Assembly (NCBI RefSeq): GCF_012927345.1
Contig: NZ_JABBGJ010000032.1
Span: 62,001 to 126,000 of the forward strand
Origin: Paraburkholderia polaris
GTDB lineage: Bacteria; Pseudomonadota; Gammaproteobacteria; Burkholderiales; Burkholderiaceae
Direction of reading: 5' to 3'
DNA: 64,000 bases
The first letter of the stretch is position 1. Each line of letters begins with the position of its first letter. Below are positions 25,955 to 34,158 of this stretch, one piece after another. Made by a program: the position numbers and the translations under genes. The notes beneath the pieces were generated by a model that did no database searches, had not been told where the DNA came from, and saw only the letters and a program-made list of their open reading frames with translations.

Positions 25955-27138
25955 CGATTCTCTCCCGCGCGTGCGAGTTCAGGATGCGCATGCGCGGTCC
26001 ACGCTGGTGTGCTGTGAGAGACGACGTAGGGATCCGCCTTCACGCGTTCAGGCGCGCGCCCGATGATATCGAAGCGGCCATGCGCGTCGACCCGGCCGAT
26101 CAACGGATGCAGGTAGGTGTGGTTATTGTGCTCGTCGATACGCACGCGGCCTTGCGGCGCGTCGAATTCGAGTCCGGGCAACACGCGCAGCAACAGCGTC
26201 GGGTCGTCGGAGCCGACGCGGCGGATGGCATCCGCGAGCAAATGCATCTGGAAATAGGAGGCTTCCCAGCACATGTTGGTCGGCTGATCGTCGCCGAAGC
26301 GGGCCTGATAGCGGGCGACGGCGCCGCGGTTCGCGGCTGTATCCACACTCTGGAAGTACGCGGCCGAGGTGATGTGTCCCTGTGCGAGATCGTTTCCCAT
26401 TACCGCGATTTCGGCTTCACTGGTCATGTGGCTGGCGATAGGCGTGCGGTACGGATCGAGCCCAACCTGTGCAAACGCACGGTATAGATGCGGAATGCCT
26501 TCGCCTACTACCGTGGAGAAAATGAAGTCGGGTGCGAGTTGCTTGATCCGCTTTGCGGCATCCAGATAACTTTCCCATGGCGCATCGAGCGACAGATAGG
26601 TTTCGTCCACCTTTTCTCCGCCGCGTTCGAGGATCAGATCGCTCATCACGCGATTCGACTCGTATGGGCAGACATAATCTGAACCGATCATGCTCACGCG
26701 TGAGCCGAACTGCGTGAGCATGAAACCGGCGAGCGGCAGGGTGTTCTGATTGGGCGCTGCGCCCGTGTAGATCACGTTGCGGCTGTATTCGAAGCCTTCA
26801 TACGGTGTCGCATAGAAGAGCAGCGCGTTGTGCCGTTCGACAATCGGAATCACTGCCTTGCGCGTGCTGGACATATAACAGCCGACAATGACCCGAACCC
26901 GGTGTTCGAGAATCAATTGTTCGGCGAGGTCGGCATAACGTCGCGGCTGGCATTGCGGATCCAGACAGACGAGTTCGATCTCGCGTCCTGACACGCCGCC
27001 TGCGCGGTTGATCTCTTCCACCGCAAGCATGGTGGCTTGCAGTTGAGTGAACTCCGCGGCCGAGGTTACGCCTGAGCGTGAATACAGGACGCCAATTCTG
27101 ATTGGGTCCGAGGTACGGCTGGCATCAATACGAGTCAT
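25951..27138 (-). CDS. amiC: Amide sensor, periplasmic-binding-protein fold (AmiC type)
   Basis: A 395-residue protein of the type I periplasmic-binding fold but with no signal peptide, so it stays in the cytoplasm as AmiC does. Segments such as IRIGVLYSRSGVTSAAE, GGVSGREIELVCLDPQ and CYMSSTRKAVIPIVE mirror the UrtA/AmiC group. AmiC binds short-chain amides and, when empty, sequesters AmiR. It is divergent from the importer gene at 27537, whose product is its exported homologue. No strong ribosome-binding site precedes the ATG at 27138. Ligand (acetamide, formamide, urea or other) is not shown by sequence. Confidence 0.92.
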   Translation of the reverse strand: MTRIDASRTSDPIRIGVLYSRSGVTSAAEFTQLQATMLAVEEINRAGGVSGREIELVCLDPQCQPRRYADLAEQLILEHRVRVIVGCYMSSTRKAVIPIVERHNALLFYATPYEGFEYSRNVIYTGAAPNQNTLPLAGFMLTQFGSRVSMIGSDYVCPYESNRVMSDLILERGGEKVDETYLSLDAPWESYLDAAKRIKQLAPDFIFSTVVGEGIPHLYRAFAQVGLDPYRTPIASHMTSEAEIAVMGNDLAQGHITSAAYFQSVDTAANRGAVARYQARFGDDQPTNMCWEASYFQMHLLADAIRRVGSDDPTLLLRVLPGLEFDAPQGRVRIDEHNNHTYLHPLIGRVDAHGRFDIIGRAPERVKADPYVVSHSTPAWTAHAHPELARAGENR

Positions 27139-27353
27139 TCGTCAAAACCAATGGTCGCGAGGGAAGTGCGCTGTTTGTGCGCGTGGCACGTGACTGGTGC
27201 GCACGCGCACTGCCTTTGTGCGGCGCTCAGGCAGTCAGCCGCGCAAAGTGCTTTTTTATAATGCCTCCCGCTTTGGCTGGGACGCAACTAAACAATTTGC
27301 ATCCATTTCACAAAAGGGTTTTGCCACCGGCACCCCTTCCGAACCCGAACCTC

Positions 27354-27369
27354 TGGCATGGCCATTGCT
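27354..27369 (+). promoter_or_regulatory. Sigma-54 promoter of the urt-type importer operon
   Basis: TGGCATGGCCATTGCT has GG and GC exactly ten bases apart with TTGC at -12, the RpoN consensus. Transcription would begin near 27380, giving a leader of about 155 bases before the first gene. The same element stands in front of the fmd operon. RpoN control implies an NtrC-type activator and nitrogen limitation as the signal. Confidence 0.8.
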
Positions 27370-27422
27370 TATAAGGTCGCGCTGAGCCGCCGTGCATCAC
27401 GGAGACATACAGCATCCATTTC

Positions 27423-27452
27423 GCTGTTCGAGACAAAGGCGTCTTGAGCGGC
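27423..27452 (+). promoter_or_regulatory. ANTAR-target hairpin with AAAGGC hexaloop (leader 1)
   Basis: Bases 27423-27434 pair with 27441-27452 (twelve pairs, three of them G-U) and leave the six-base loop AAAGGC at 27435-27440. ANTAR proteins bind hairpins with hexanucleotide loops having A at position 1 and G at position 4; both are met. The second hairpin expected upstream is not obvious here. Confidence 0.75.
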
Positions 27453-27460
27453 ACCGGCCA

Positions 27461-27499
27461 AAAAAGCCCGAAACCAGCTTGTCTGGTTTCGGGCTTTTT
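27461..27499 (+). terminator. Leader intrinsic terminator before the urt-type operon
   Basis: A perfect 17-bp stem (27461-27477 with 27483-27499) has a five-base loop and ends in TTTTT. It lies inside the leader, 38 bases before the start codon at 27537, so it must be a regulated attenuator. It directly follows the AAAGGC hairpin across the linker CACCGGCC, as in AmiR/NasR-type antitermination leaders. Confidence 0.9.
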
Positions 27500-27536
27500 G
27501 CGTTTGCGATTTCTAATCCATGTCGGAGTGAAGCAA

Positions 27537-28784
27537 ATGAAAAGACGTACCTTCCTGTCGGCAGTCGGCTCCGGATTGGTGAGCGCTGCAGGCACTGCGC
27601 TACCTAAGGCTGCGTTTGCCGCGGGAGCCAGCGATCCGATCAAACTCGGTTTGCTGTTTTCGCAATCGGGCACGATGGCCAACGGCGAGTCGCTGCTAAA
27701 AGATACGGCACTGATGACGATCGATCAGATCAACGCCAAGGGCGGCGTGCTCGGACGCAAGCTTCAGGGCGTTGTCGTCGATCCGGCGTCCGATTGGCCC
27801 ATGTATGCGCAGCTCTCGAAGCAACTGATCCTGCGCGACCAATGCGCGGCGCTGTTCGGCTGCTGGACGTCGGTGTCGCGCAAGTCGGTGTTGCCGGTGG
27901 TCGAGTCGCAGGACAGTCTGCTGTTTTATCCGCTTCACTTCGAAGGCGAAGAGCAGTCGAAGAACGTTGTCTATCTGAACTCGCCGCCGAGCAGCTCGGT
28001 GCTCCCGGCGATCGATTACCTGATGAGTGACCAGGGCGGCGGTGCCAAACGCTTCTATATGATCGGCAGCGACTACGTCTGGCCGCGCACGATCAACAAG
28101 ATGCTCAAGGGCTATCTGAAGACCAGGAACATTCCTGACTCGGCATGGCGCGAACACTACGTGCCATTCGGGCAGTCGAACTTCCAGACCATCGTGCGCG
28201 ACATCAAGGACTTCGCCGCGCAACCGGGCGGCCAGGCCATCGTCGTGATGACCGTGGTCGGCGATTCGATTCCGGCGATGTTCAAGGAAGCGATCAATCA
28301 GGGCGTGCGAGCAACCGATATTCCGATCCTTGGCCTGGACGTGGTCGACAGCGATCTCGAAGGTCTCGATACGAAGCCGCTGGTCGGCCACCTGAGCTGC
28401 TGGTGCTACTTCCAGAACGTCGATACGCCGCAGAACCGCCAGTTCAAGAGCGACTGGAAGAACTACGTGAGCGCCCATAACCTGAAGCATCGGCCGGACA
28501 TGGTGATCGACCCGATGGTGTCGACTTATCTCGGCATCAATCTGTGGGCCGACGCTGCCGCGAAAGCGCACTCTACCAGCACGGACGCGGTGCGCAAGGC
28601 GCTCGCGGGTCAGTCGATGGTCGATCCTGCGGGTTACACGGTGAGGATGGATGCTTCCACGCAGTACTTGTGGCGTGGCGACATGATCGGCTCGATCAAT
28701 GCGACTCAGGGCTTCGACATTTTGTGGAAGTCTAAAGACATCGAGAAGCCGGTGCCGTTCAGCCCGTTCATCGGCAAGGCTTGA
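27537..28784 (+). CDS. urtA: Amide/urea-type ABC importer, substrate-binding protein
   Basis: A 415-residue exported binding protein of the UrtA/FmdD group. The ATG at 27537 follows GGAGTGAAGC and gives a signal peptide with twin arginines (MKRRTFLSAVGSG, cleavage near AAFA). Core motifs are KLGLLFSQSGTMA, GGVLGRKLQGVV, FGCWTSVSRKSVLPVVES and MIGSDYVWPRTIN. Relatives bind urea or short amides. The gene lies behind a sigma-54 promoter and an ANTAR leader and opens a five-gene importer operon opposite amiC-amiR, which favours short-chain amides as ligands. Confidence 0.93.
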   Translation: MKRRTFLSAVGSGLVSAAGTALPKAAFAAGASDPIKLGLLFSQSGTMANGESLLKDTALMTIDQINAKGGVLGRKLQGVVVDPASDWPMYAQLSKQLILRDQCAALFGCWTSVSRKSVLPVVESQDSLLFYPLHFEGEEQSKNVVYLNSPPSSSVLPAIDYLMSDQGGGAKRFYMIGSDYVWPRTINKMLKGYLKTRNIPDSAWREHYVPFGQSNFQTIVRDIKDFAAQPGGQAIVVMTVVGDSIPAMFKEAINQGVRATDIPILGLDVVDSDLEGLDTKPLVGHLSCWCYFQNVDTPQNRQFKSDWKNYVSAHNLKHRPDMVIDPMVSTYLGINLWADAAAKAHSTSTDAVRKALAGQSMVDPAGYTVRMDASTQYLWRGDMIGSINATQGFDILWKSKDIEKPVPFSPFIGKA

Positions 28785-28873
28785 CAGTCTCTGCCGGACA
28801 GTCAGGTACTCAGGCAGTCTGGCCGTGGTGGGATCGGTATGCGCAAGCATGCCGGTTCCCGTAGCAGGATCGA

Positions 28874-30496
28874 ATGGAAACACCCATGATCAATTTCAGG
28901 CAGATCTTTTTCGCGATCGCTTGTCTGGCGCTTGTTTGGGCCACTACCGCGAGCGCCGCGCCGGGCCGCGCTGCGATGCTCACGTCGTTTTGCGCGACGA
29001 ACGGCGATAAGGCCGCTGCGCTAGAGCAACTTGTCGAAACCGGCGTGTCGGACGATACGCATGAGCGTGCGTGGGCGCGTCAGATCGTCGATGCGATTCG
29101 TAATGGCGCGCTGGTGTGCGGCGCAGACGGTCAGGCGACGCTGCAGGGAAACCCTGCGCTCGACGCTACGACCCTGCAGCCGCGCGCCAATGCGCCGGCG
29201 GATTCGCCCTATGTGCCGAGTATCGTGATGATGCGCAAGCTCGCGGTGGCATCGGCGGAAATGGACCTGTTCTCGTCGCAGCAGGACACCCGCGCGACAG
29301 CTGCGCGGCAAGTCGACAAGTTCTTTGCGTTGCTCGATCCCGCTGTCGTCGCCCGCGCGGTCAAGGCACAGCGCGACCCGGATATCGCGACCATTCTCAC
29401 GCTGGCGCTGGCTAAACGCGGGCTGAACAGCAATGTGAAGGCGGACCGCCTGGCGGCGATCAAGGCTGTGGCCGAAGTGCCGAGCGAAACCGCGCGGACC
29501 GCGCTGGCGAACTTTGCGGCGCAGGATTCCGTGCGCTCGGACCCGGCCGTGCTGGCTGCAGTGCAGGGCGCGATTCGCCACATGGACACGTGGCTGTCGC
29601 TTGGCAAGGGCTTGTCGATTCTGTTTAGCGGCTTGAGCTATGCCGGCGTGTTGTTGCTGACGGCGCTCGGCCTGTCGATCGTGTTCGGCCTGATGGGTGT
29701 GATCAATCTCGCGCATGGCGAATTCATCATGATCGGCGCGTACTCGACGTATCTCGTCGAACGTTTCATGCAGGCGTATCTGCCGGGCTGGTTCGACGCC
29801 TACATTTTCGTGGCGATTCCCGTGGCGTTCGTGATCTGCGCAGCGTGCGGCATGTTGCTCGAATTCTTCGTCATCCGGTTTCTGTATCGCCGGCCGCTCG
29901 AGACGCTGCTCGCTACCTGGGCGGTCAGCATCGCGTTGATCAAGCTGATTCAGGTGCTGTTCGGCTCGCAGAATGTCGAGTTCATCACCCCCGGTTTTCT
30001 CAACGGCGGCATGCAGGTCGCGCCCGGCTTTTTCGTGACCTACAACCGCGTGTTTGCCATCGTGCTCGCCGTGTTGATCTTCGCCGCGACCTTCGCCGTG
30101 GTTCGCTTCACGAAGCTGGGTTTGCTGATGCGCGCCACCACGCAGCTGCGCGACATGGCGCGCTGCCTAGGGGTACCCGCCGAGCGCGTCGATCGCATTG
30201 CGTTCGGCCTGGGCGCTGGCCTCGCGGGACTGGCCGGCGTGGTGTTGACGCAGATTGCCAGCGTCAATCCGTCGATGGGCACGGGCTTCGTCGTCGACTC
30301 GTTCATGGTGGTGGTGCTCGGCGGTGCGGGCAGTCTCGCGGGGACAGTCGTATCGTCGCTCGCGCTCGGCGAAATCAACCAGTTTATCGAACCGTTCTAC
30401 GGAGCAGTTGCAGCCAAGGTGGCCGTGCTTCTGCTCATCGTGCTGATTATCCAGAAGCGCCCGCAAGGACTCTTTGCATTGAAGACTCGCGTATGA
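28874..30496 (+). CDS. urtB: Amide/urea-type ABC importer, permease 1
   Basis: A 540-residue inner-membrane permease of the branched-chain amino acid (LivH) superfamily with the long N-terminal periplasmic extension characteristic of UrtB: a signal-like helix, about 220 helical soluble residues, then eight or so membrane helices from about residue 245 (GLSYAGVLLLTALGL, GVINLAHGEFIMIGAYS). The start is either ATG 28874, with AGGA six bases ahead, or ATG 28886. Its stop overlaps the next start (ATGA). It forms the channel with UrtC. Confidence 0.94.
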   Translation: METPMINFRQIFFAIACLALVWATTASAAPGRAAMLTSFCATNGDKAAALEQLVETGVSDDTHERAWARQIVDAIRNGALVCGADGQATLQGNPALDATTLQPRANAPADSPYVPSIVMMRKLAVASAEMDLFSSQQDTRATAARQVDKFFALLDPAVVARAVKAQRDPDIATILTLALAKRGLNSNVKADRLAAIKAVAEVPSETARTALANFAAQDSVRSDPAVLAAVQGAIRHMDTWLSLGKGLSILFSGLSYAGVLLLTALGLSIVFGLMGVINLAHGEFIMIGAYSTYLVERFMQAYLPGWFDAYIFVAIPVAFVICAACGMLLEFFVIRFLYRRPLETLLATWAVSIALIKLIQVLFGSQNVEFITPGFLNGGMQVAPGFFVTYNRVFAIVLAVLIFAATFAVVRFTKLGLLMRATTQLRDMARCLGVPAERVDRIAFGLGAGLAGLAGVVLTQIASVNPSMGTGFVVDSFMVVVLGGAGSLAGTVVSSLALGEINQFIEPFYGAVAAKVAVLLLIVLIIQKRPQGLFALKTRV

Positions 30497-31629
30497 ACAC
30501 GTTTCCCGATCCGCGTACCAGCAGGAGATTCACCTTGTCGACGTTCGCAACGAAATGGATGGGCCAGTCCGTGGAGGTCGGCATCGTCCCGGTGCTGATC
30601 CTGCTCGCGCTCTATCTGCCCTTTGCCTATTTTGTGATTCCCGAGTCGAATGCGCTGCATCTGTCGCTGTTCGGCATCAACCTGATCGGACAGATCATGT
30701 GCTTCGCGCTGCTCGCGCTGGCGCTCGATCTGGTATGGGGCTATGCGGGCATCCTGAGCCTCGGGCACGGCATTTTCTTCGGTATAGGCGGCTATATGAT
30801 GGCCATCTATCTGTTGAACGGCGCCTATGCCGACACCCATGTATTGCCGGACTTCCTGCAGTACATGGGGGCGAGCGACTTTCCCGCGCTATGGAAGATG
30901 CTTTCGCGGCTCGATGTGACGATCGTCGCCACGATCGTCGTCACCGTGCTGGTCGCGGGCGCGTTCGGCTTCGTCACGTTCCGTTCGCGCATCAATGGCG
31001 TGTATCTGTCGATCATCACTCAGGCGCTCACGTATGCGCTGATGCTGCTGTTGTTCATCAACGACGTGGGCCTCGGCGGCAACAACGGCATGACCGGGTT
31101 CACGAGCCTTGCGGGACATAAGCTTGCCGATACCTCCACGCAGATCGGCCTCGCGGTGTGTTCGTGCCTGCTGCTGGTCGTGGCCTATGTCGGTGTGCGC
31201 TTTCTCGCACGCTCCAGTTTCGGCAGGGCGCTAATCGCCGTGCGCGACGACGAAGCGCGGATGCGCTTTCTCGGCTACCGCACGCATACGCTAAAGCTCT
31301 TCGCGTGGTGTCTCTCGGCGGTCCTCGCGGCGTTTGCCGGGATGCTGTACGTGCCGCAGGTCGGCATCGTCAACCCGACTATCGTGTCGCCGCAACTGTC
31401 TGTCGAGATTGCCGTGTGGGTGGCCATCGGTGGGCGCGGCACCCTGATCGGCGCGATCGTCGGCGCTATCGTGGTCAACGGCCTCAAGTTCTGGCTGACC
31501 GCACAACTGCCTGCTCTGTGGCCATTCATTCTTGCCGGCGTGACGCTCGTGATCGTCGTGTATTTCAGCAATGGCCTGTGGGGAACGCTCAAGGCCGCTG
31601 GCGGCGACAGCAACGGGGGCGGCCAATGA
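30493..31629 (+). CDS. urtC: Amide/urea-type ABC importer, permease 2
   Basis: A 378-residue permease of the LivM/UrtC group starting at ATG 30493, which overlaps the urtB stop by four bases. About ten hydrophobic helices are present. The family loops WGYAGILSLGHGIFFGIGGY and GRALIAVRDDEARMRFLGY, the latter contacting the ATPases, are intact. The frame stays open far upstream into urtB, but the conserved N-terminus begins only here. Confidence 0.94.
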   Translation: MNTFPDPRTSRRFTLSTFATKWMGQSVEVGIVPVLILLALYLPFAYFVIPESNALHLSLFGINLIGQIMCFALLALALDLVWGYAGILSLGHGIFFGIGGYMMAIYLLNGAYADTHVLPDFLQYMGASDFPALWKMLSRLDVTIVATIVVTVLVAGAFGFVTFRSRINGVYLSIITQALTYALMLLLFINDVGLGGNNGMTGFTSLAGHKLADTSTQIGLAVCSCLLLVVAYVGVRFLARSSFGRALIAVRDDEARMRFLGYRTHTLKLFAWCLSAVLAAFAGMLYVPQVGIVNPTIVSPQLSVEIAVWVAIGGRGTLIGAIVGAIVVNGLKFWLTAQLPALWPFILAGVTLVIVVYFSNGLWGTLKAAGGDSNGGGQ

Positions 31630-32381
31630 ACCAGCCACAACTGGCTACCGCCGTCTATATCAGCGGCCTGTCTGTCACGTTTTCCGGCTTTGCGGCGATC
31701 ACGAATCTGTCGATGGAGTTTCGATACGGCGAAATTCGCGCCATCATCGGTCCGAACGGGGCGGGCAAGACGACCTTGATGGACGTCATCACGGGAAAGA
31801 CCCGGCCGGCAGCCGGCGAGGTTTTTCTGAACAAGGTCACGAACCTCGCGACGCTCGACGAAACGTCCATCGCGCGCCTGGGCATCGGCCGAAAATTCCA
31901 GAAGCCGAGTGTGTTCGAAGCGCTGCGGGTCCGCGAAAACCTCGAACTTGCGATTCGCAACGGTCGCGGCTATACGGACATGGTTCGCTCCCGCCTCGGC
32001 GCACAGCAGAATCGGCGCATTGACGAAGTGCTCGAGACGATCGGTCTCGAGAATCATGGGCTCCGGATGGCCGGCACGCTGTCGCACGGCCAGAAGCAGT
32101 GGCTCGAAATCGGCATGCTGCTTGTTGCCGATCCGCAAGTGATCCTGCTCGACGAACCGGTTGCCGGCATGACCGATCACGAAACCGCACGCACCGCCGA
32201 ACTGATCGCGCGGCTCAAGTCGCCCGAGCGGGCGGTGGTGGTGATCGAACACGACATGGATTTTGTCGGCGAGATCGCGGACCTCGTCAGCGTGTTGCAT
32301 GAGGGGCGGCTGCTCGGTGAGGGATCGATGGAGAGCGTGCGCAATGATCCACGCGTGATTCAGGTTTATCTCGGACGGTGA
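31626..32381 (+). CDS. urtD: Amide/urea-type ABC importer, ATPase 1
   Basis: A 251-residue ABC ATPase of the LivG/UrtD group, starting at ATG 31626 in a four-base overlap with urtC. Walker A is GPNGAGKTT, the signature is LSHGQKQ (the UrtD variant of LSGGQ), Walker B is VILLDEPVAGM and the switch His is in VVVIEHDMDFV. It pairs with UrtE below to power the importer at the inner membrane. Confidence 0.95.
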   Translation: MNQPQLATAVYISGLSVTFSGFAAITNLSMEFRYGEIRAIIGPNGAGKTTLMDVITGKTRPAAGEVFLNKVTNLATLDETSIARLGIGRKFQKPSVFEALRVRENLELAIRNGRGYTDMVRSRLGAQQNRRIDEVLETIGLENHGLRMAGTLSHGQKQWLEIGMLLVADPQVILLDEPVAGMTDHETARTAELIARLKSPERAVVVIEHDMDFVGEIADLVSVLHEGRLLGEGSMESVRNDPRVIQVYLGR

Positions 32382-32383
32382 GC

Positions 32384-33088
32384 ATGCTGAAAATCTCCGC
32401 ACTCAATCAGTTTTACGGTAGCAGCCACACGTTGCGCGACGTGTCGCTGAACGTGGCCGAAGGCGCCTGCACTGTCGTACTCGGCCGTAATGGGGTGGGC
32501 AAGACGACCTTGCTGAAGTGCCTCGTCGGGTTGCTGCCGGTCAAAGGCGGCGAAATCGAACTGGCGGGCCAGCCGCTGACGCGCACGCCGTCGCACCGGC
32601 GCGTGCTGGCGGGTCTCGGCTACGTACCGCAAGGACGCGAGATTTTTCCGCAACTCAGCGTCGAAGAAAACCTGCGCATCGGCGCCTACGCGGGCGAGCG
32701 CAATCAGACCGCCAAGGGCAAGCAATTTTCCTTCGACGATGTCTTTCATACCTTTCCTGTGCTGAAGACGATGCGCCGGCGCATTGCAGGGAATCTGTCC
32801 GGCGGACAGCAGCAACAGCTCGCGATTGGCCGGGCGCTTCTGACCAATCCAAAGCTGCTGATTCTCGACGAACCAACCGAGGGCATCCAGCCGTCGATCG
32901 TAATGGAGATCGAGGCGGTGATCCGTTCGCTGAAGGGATCGCTGTCGATCCTGCTGGTAGAACAATTTTTCGATTTCGCGCAGGCGGTAGCCGACGACTA
33001 TGTCGTGCTGGTACGCGGCCAGGTCGTGTCGGCGGGGCGCGGAGACCAGATGGAAGCCAATAACGTCAGAGCGCTAATTTCAGTGTAG
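32384..33088 (+). CDS. urtE: Amide/urea-type ABC importer, ATPase 2
   Basis: A 234-residue ABC ATPase of the LivF/UrtE group. Starts are ATG 32384 (chosen, matching the usual MLKI N-terminus) or GTG 32378, which overlaps the urtD stop. Walker A GRNGVGKTT, signature NLSGGQQQQLAIGRAL, Walker B LLILDEPTEGIQPS and LLVEQFFDFA are all intact. It is the last intact gene of the operon; the genes after it, a formamidase and an SDR, are broken. Confidence 0.94.
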   Translation: MLKISALNQFYGSSHTLRDVSLNVAEGACTVVLGRNGVGKTTLLKCLVGLLPVKGGEIELAGQPLTRTPSHRRVLAGLGYVPQGREIFPQLSVEENLRIGAYAGERNQTAKGKQFSFDDVFHTFPVLKTMRRRIAGNLSGGQQQQLAIGRALLTNPKLLILDEPTEGIQPSIVMEIEAVIRSLKGSLSILLVEQFFDFAQAVADDYVVLVRGQVVSAGRGDQMEANNVRALISV

Positions 33089-33145
33089 TGCGATGTCAGC
33101 GTTGCACCCATTCACTTCGACAACCCGCAATTGAGCAGGAACACC

Positions 33146-33572
33146 ATGATGAACTGGCTGGAACAATCGATCATGCACACGCGCGGCGTCGCACGCGGCC
33201 GGGTCCGCGAAACGCATGAACTCAGCGAATCCCGTCAGGGCACATTTCACTACACCATTCGGCACCACCGTTGAATACGCCAGCACGACCACGATCCACG
33301 TCGATCTGATCAAGGGCTGGCACATCGAATGGCCGCGCCTCGAAACCGATGAACTGCTGATGGCGATCGGCAGCGCGCGCCCGCTTGAAGACTCGACGCG
33401 CATCGCGTATCACGAACGGGTGCTGTGGATGGAAAAGGAATACGGCTTCGACCGCTGGGATGCCTACATGATGCTCAGCCAGTGCGGCAAGGTGCGGCTG
33501 GGCAATTTCGTCGACCCCAAGTATTCGGTCGGCGCGGCGATCAGCAAAAAATATCTCGCACCGGCTGACTAA
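33146..33572 (+). pseudogene. fmdA: Formamidase (FmdA family), deleted and frameshifted
   Basis: From ATG 33146 the frame reads MMNWLEQSIMHTRGVARG, then HELSESRQGTFHYTI, a plausible formamidase N-terminus, and stops after HHR near 33275. In another frame from about 33250 the family C-terminus follows (LIKGWHIEWPRLETDE, GSARPLEDSTRIAYHE, YGFDRWDAYMMLSQCG, FVDPKYSVGAAISKKYL), which aligns well with the end of the intact FmdA at 36230-37162. The middle of the protein is missing. The importer operon thus once ended in its own amide hydrolase. Confidence 0.85.
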
Positions 33573-33584
33573 GGAGACGCCACC

Positions 33585-33722
33585 ATGGATTTGAAACTCA
33601 AAGGTTTGAAGGCACTTGTAACCGGCGGCACCAAGGGTATCGGCCGCGCCATTGCGCAAACGCTGGCAGCGGAGGGCGCTTACGTCCGCGTTCTATCACG
33701 TATTGCGAGACCGCCGTCCTGA
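33585..33722 (+). pseudogene. SDR family dehydrogenase, N-terminal fragment
   Basis: ATG 33585 with AAGGAG upstream opens a frame with the Rossmann start GLKALVTGGTKGIGRAIAQTL and ends after only 45 residues at 33720-33722. The catalytic Ser-Tyr-Lys part is absent from the following sequence. It is the cut-off last gene of the urt operon. Confidence 0.85.
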
Positions 33723-33768
33723 TATCGACAGAGACGGGCGGTCAATCGTCAGCGTTCACCGCTCGCGG

Positions 33769-34093
33769 CGCTTATACGTCCGTATAAGCGGGGTACCCTA
33801 AGGCGGCATTGGCATATCCAACCGTAGAGTAGATTCGTTCTCGGGCTCGACTTAATCTTCTCTCATCGCTACACGCTCGCTGTTACACCGGCGGAAAACT
33901 CGCGGTTCGGCCCCCCCGACGACACGGCGCTTCCGGATGCCCGCACGGCCGATTTCCTATTTTGCGTCTTCAAGGAATCACCGTGCCACATGTTCTACAT
34001 AGCTGGATCCATATCCGAAGCAAGTCATACGACGAGTACACGATCGTGCCGTGGCCTGGCAGGACCGTTTATCGCTGTACGGTCGACTTCTCC
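33769..34093 (+). repeat. 325-bp duplicated promoter-like element, copy A
   Basis: This stretch aligns almost end to end with 60695-61018. It opens with a perfect palindrome (arms CGCTTATAC and GTATAAGCG around GTCC, 33769-33790), followed by conserved blocks (TACCCTAA, ATCCRACCGTAGAGTAGA, CTCGCGGTTCGGC, CACATGTTCTAC, GGCAGGACCGTTTATCGC). It lies just before the second AmiR-type gene, as copy B lies before the gene at 61113. Short open frames cross it in both copies, but none has a convincing start. Confidence 0.85.
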
Positions 34094-34158
34094 TTGCGCA
34101 GCGCGCCGGAACGGCCCGCAGACACGCGTCGCGAGTGCTTACATACCGGGGCGGAACA

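Noticed and set aside
27696..28883. 395-codon minus-strand frame opposite the urtA-type gene
   Set aside because: Arg/His-rich shadow caused by GC-rich codon bias; the plus strand encodes a conserved binding protein.
31275..32402. 375-codon minus-strand frame opposite urtC and urtD
   Set aside because: Spans two real, overlapping genes and has no recognisable domain.
33146..33722. Insertion sequence as cause of the broken fmdA and SDR genes
   Set aside because: No transposase fragment, terminal inverted repeats or target duplications are visible; simple deletion explains the junctions.
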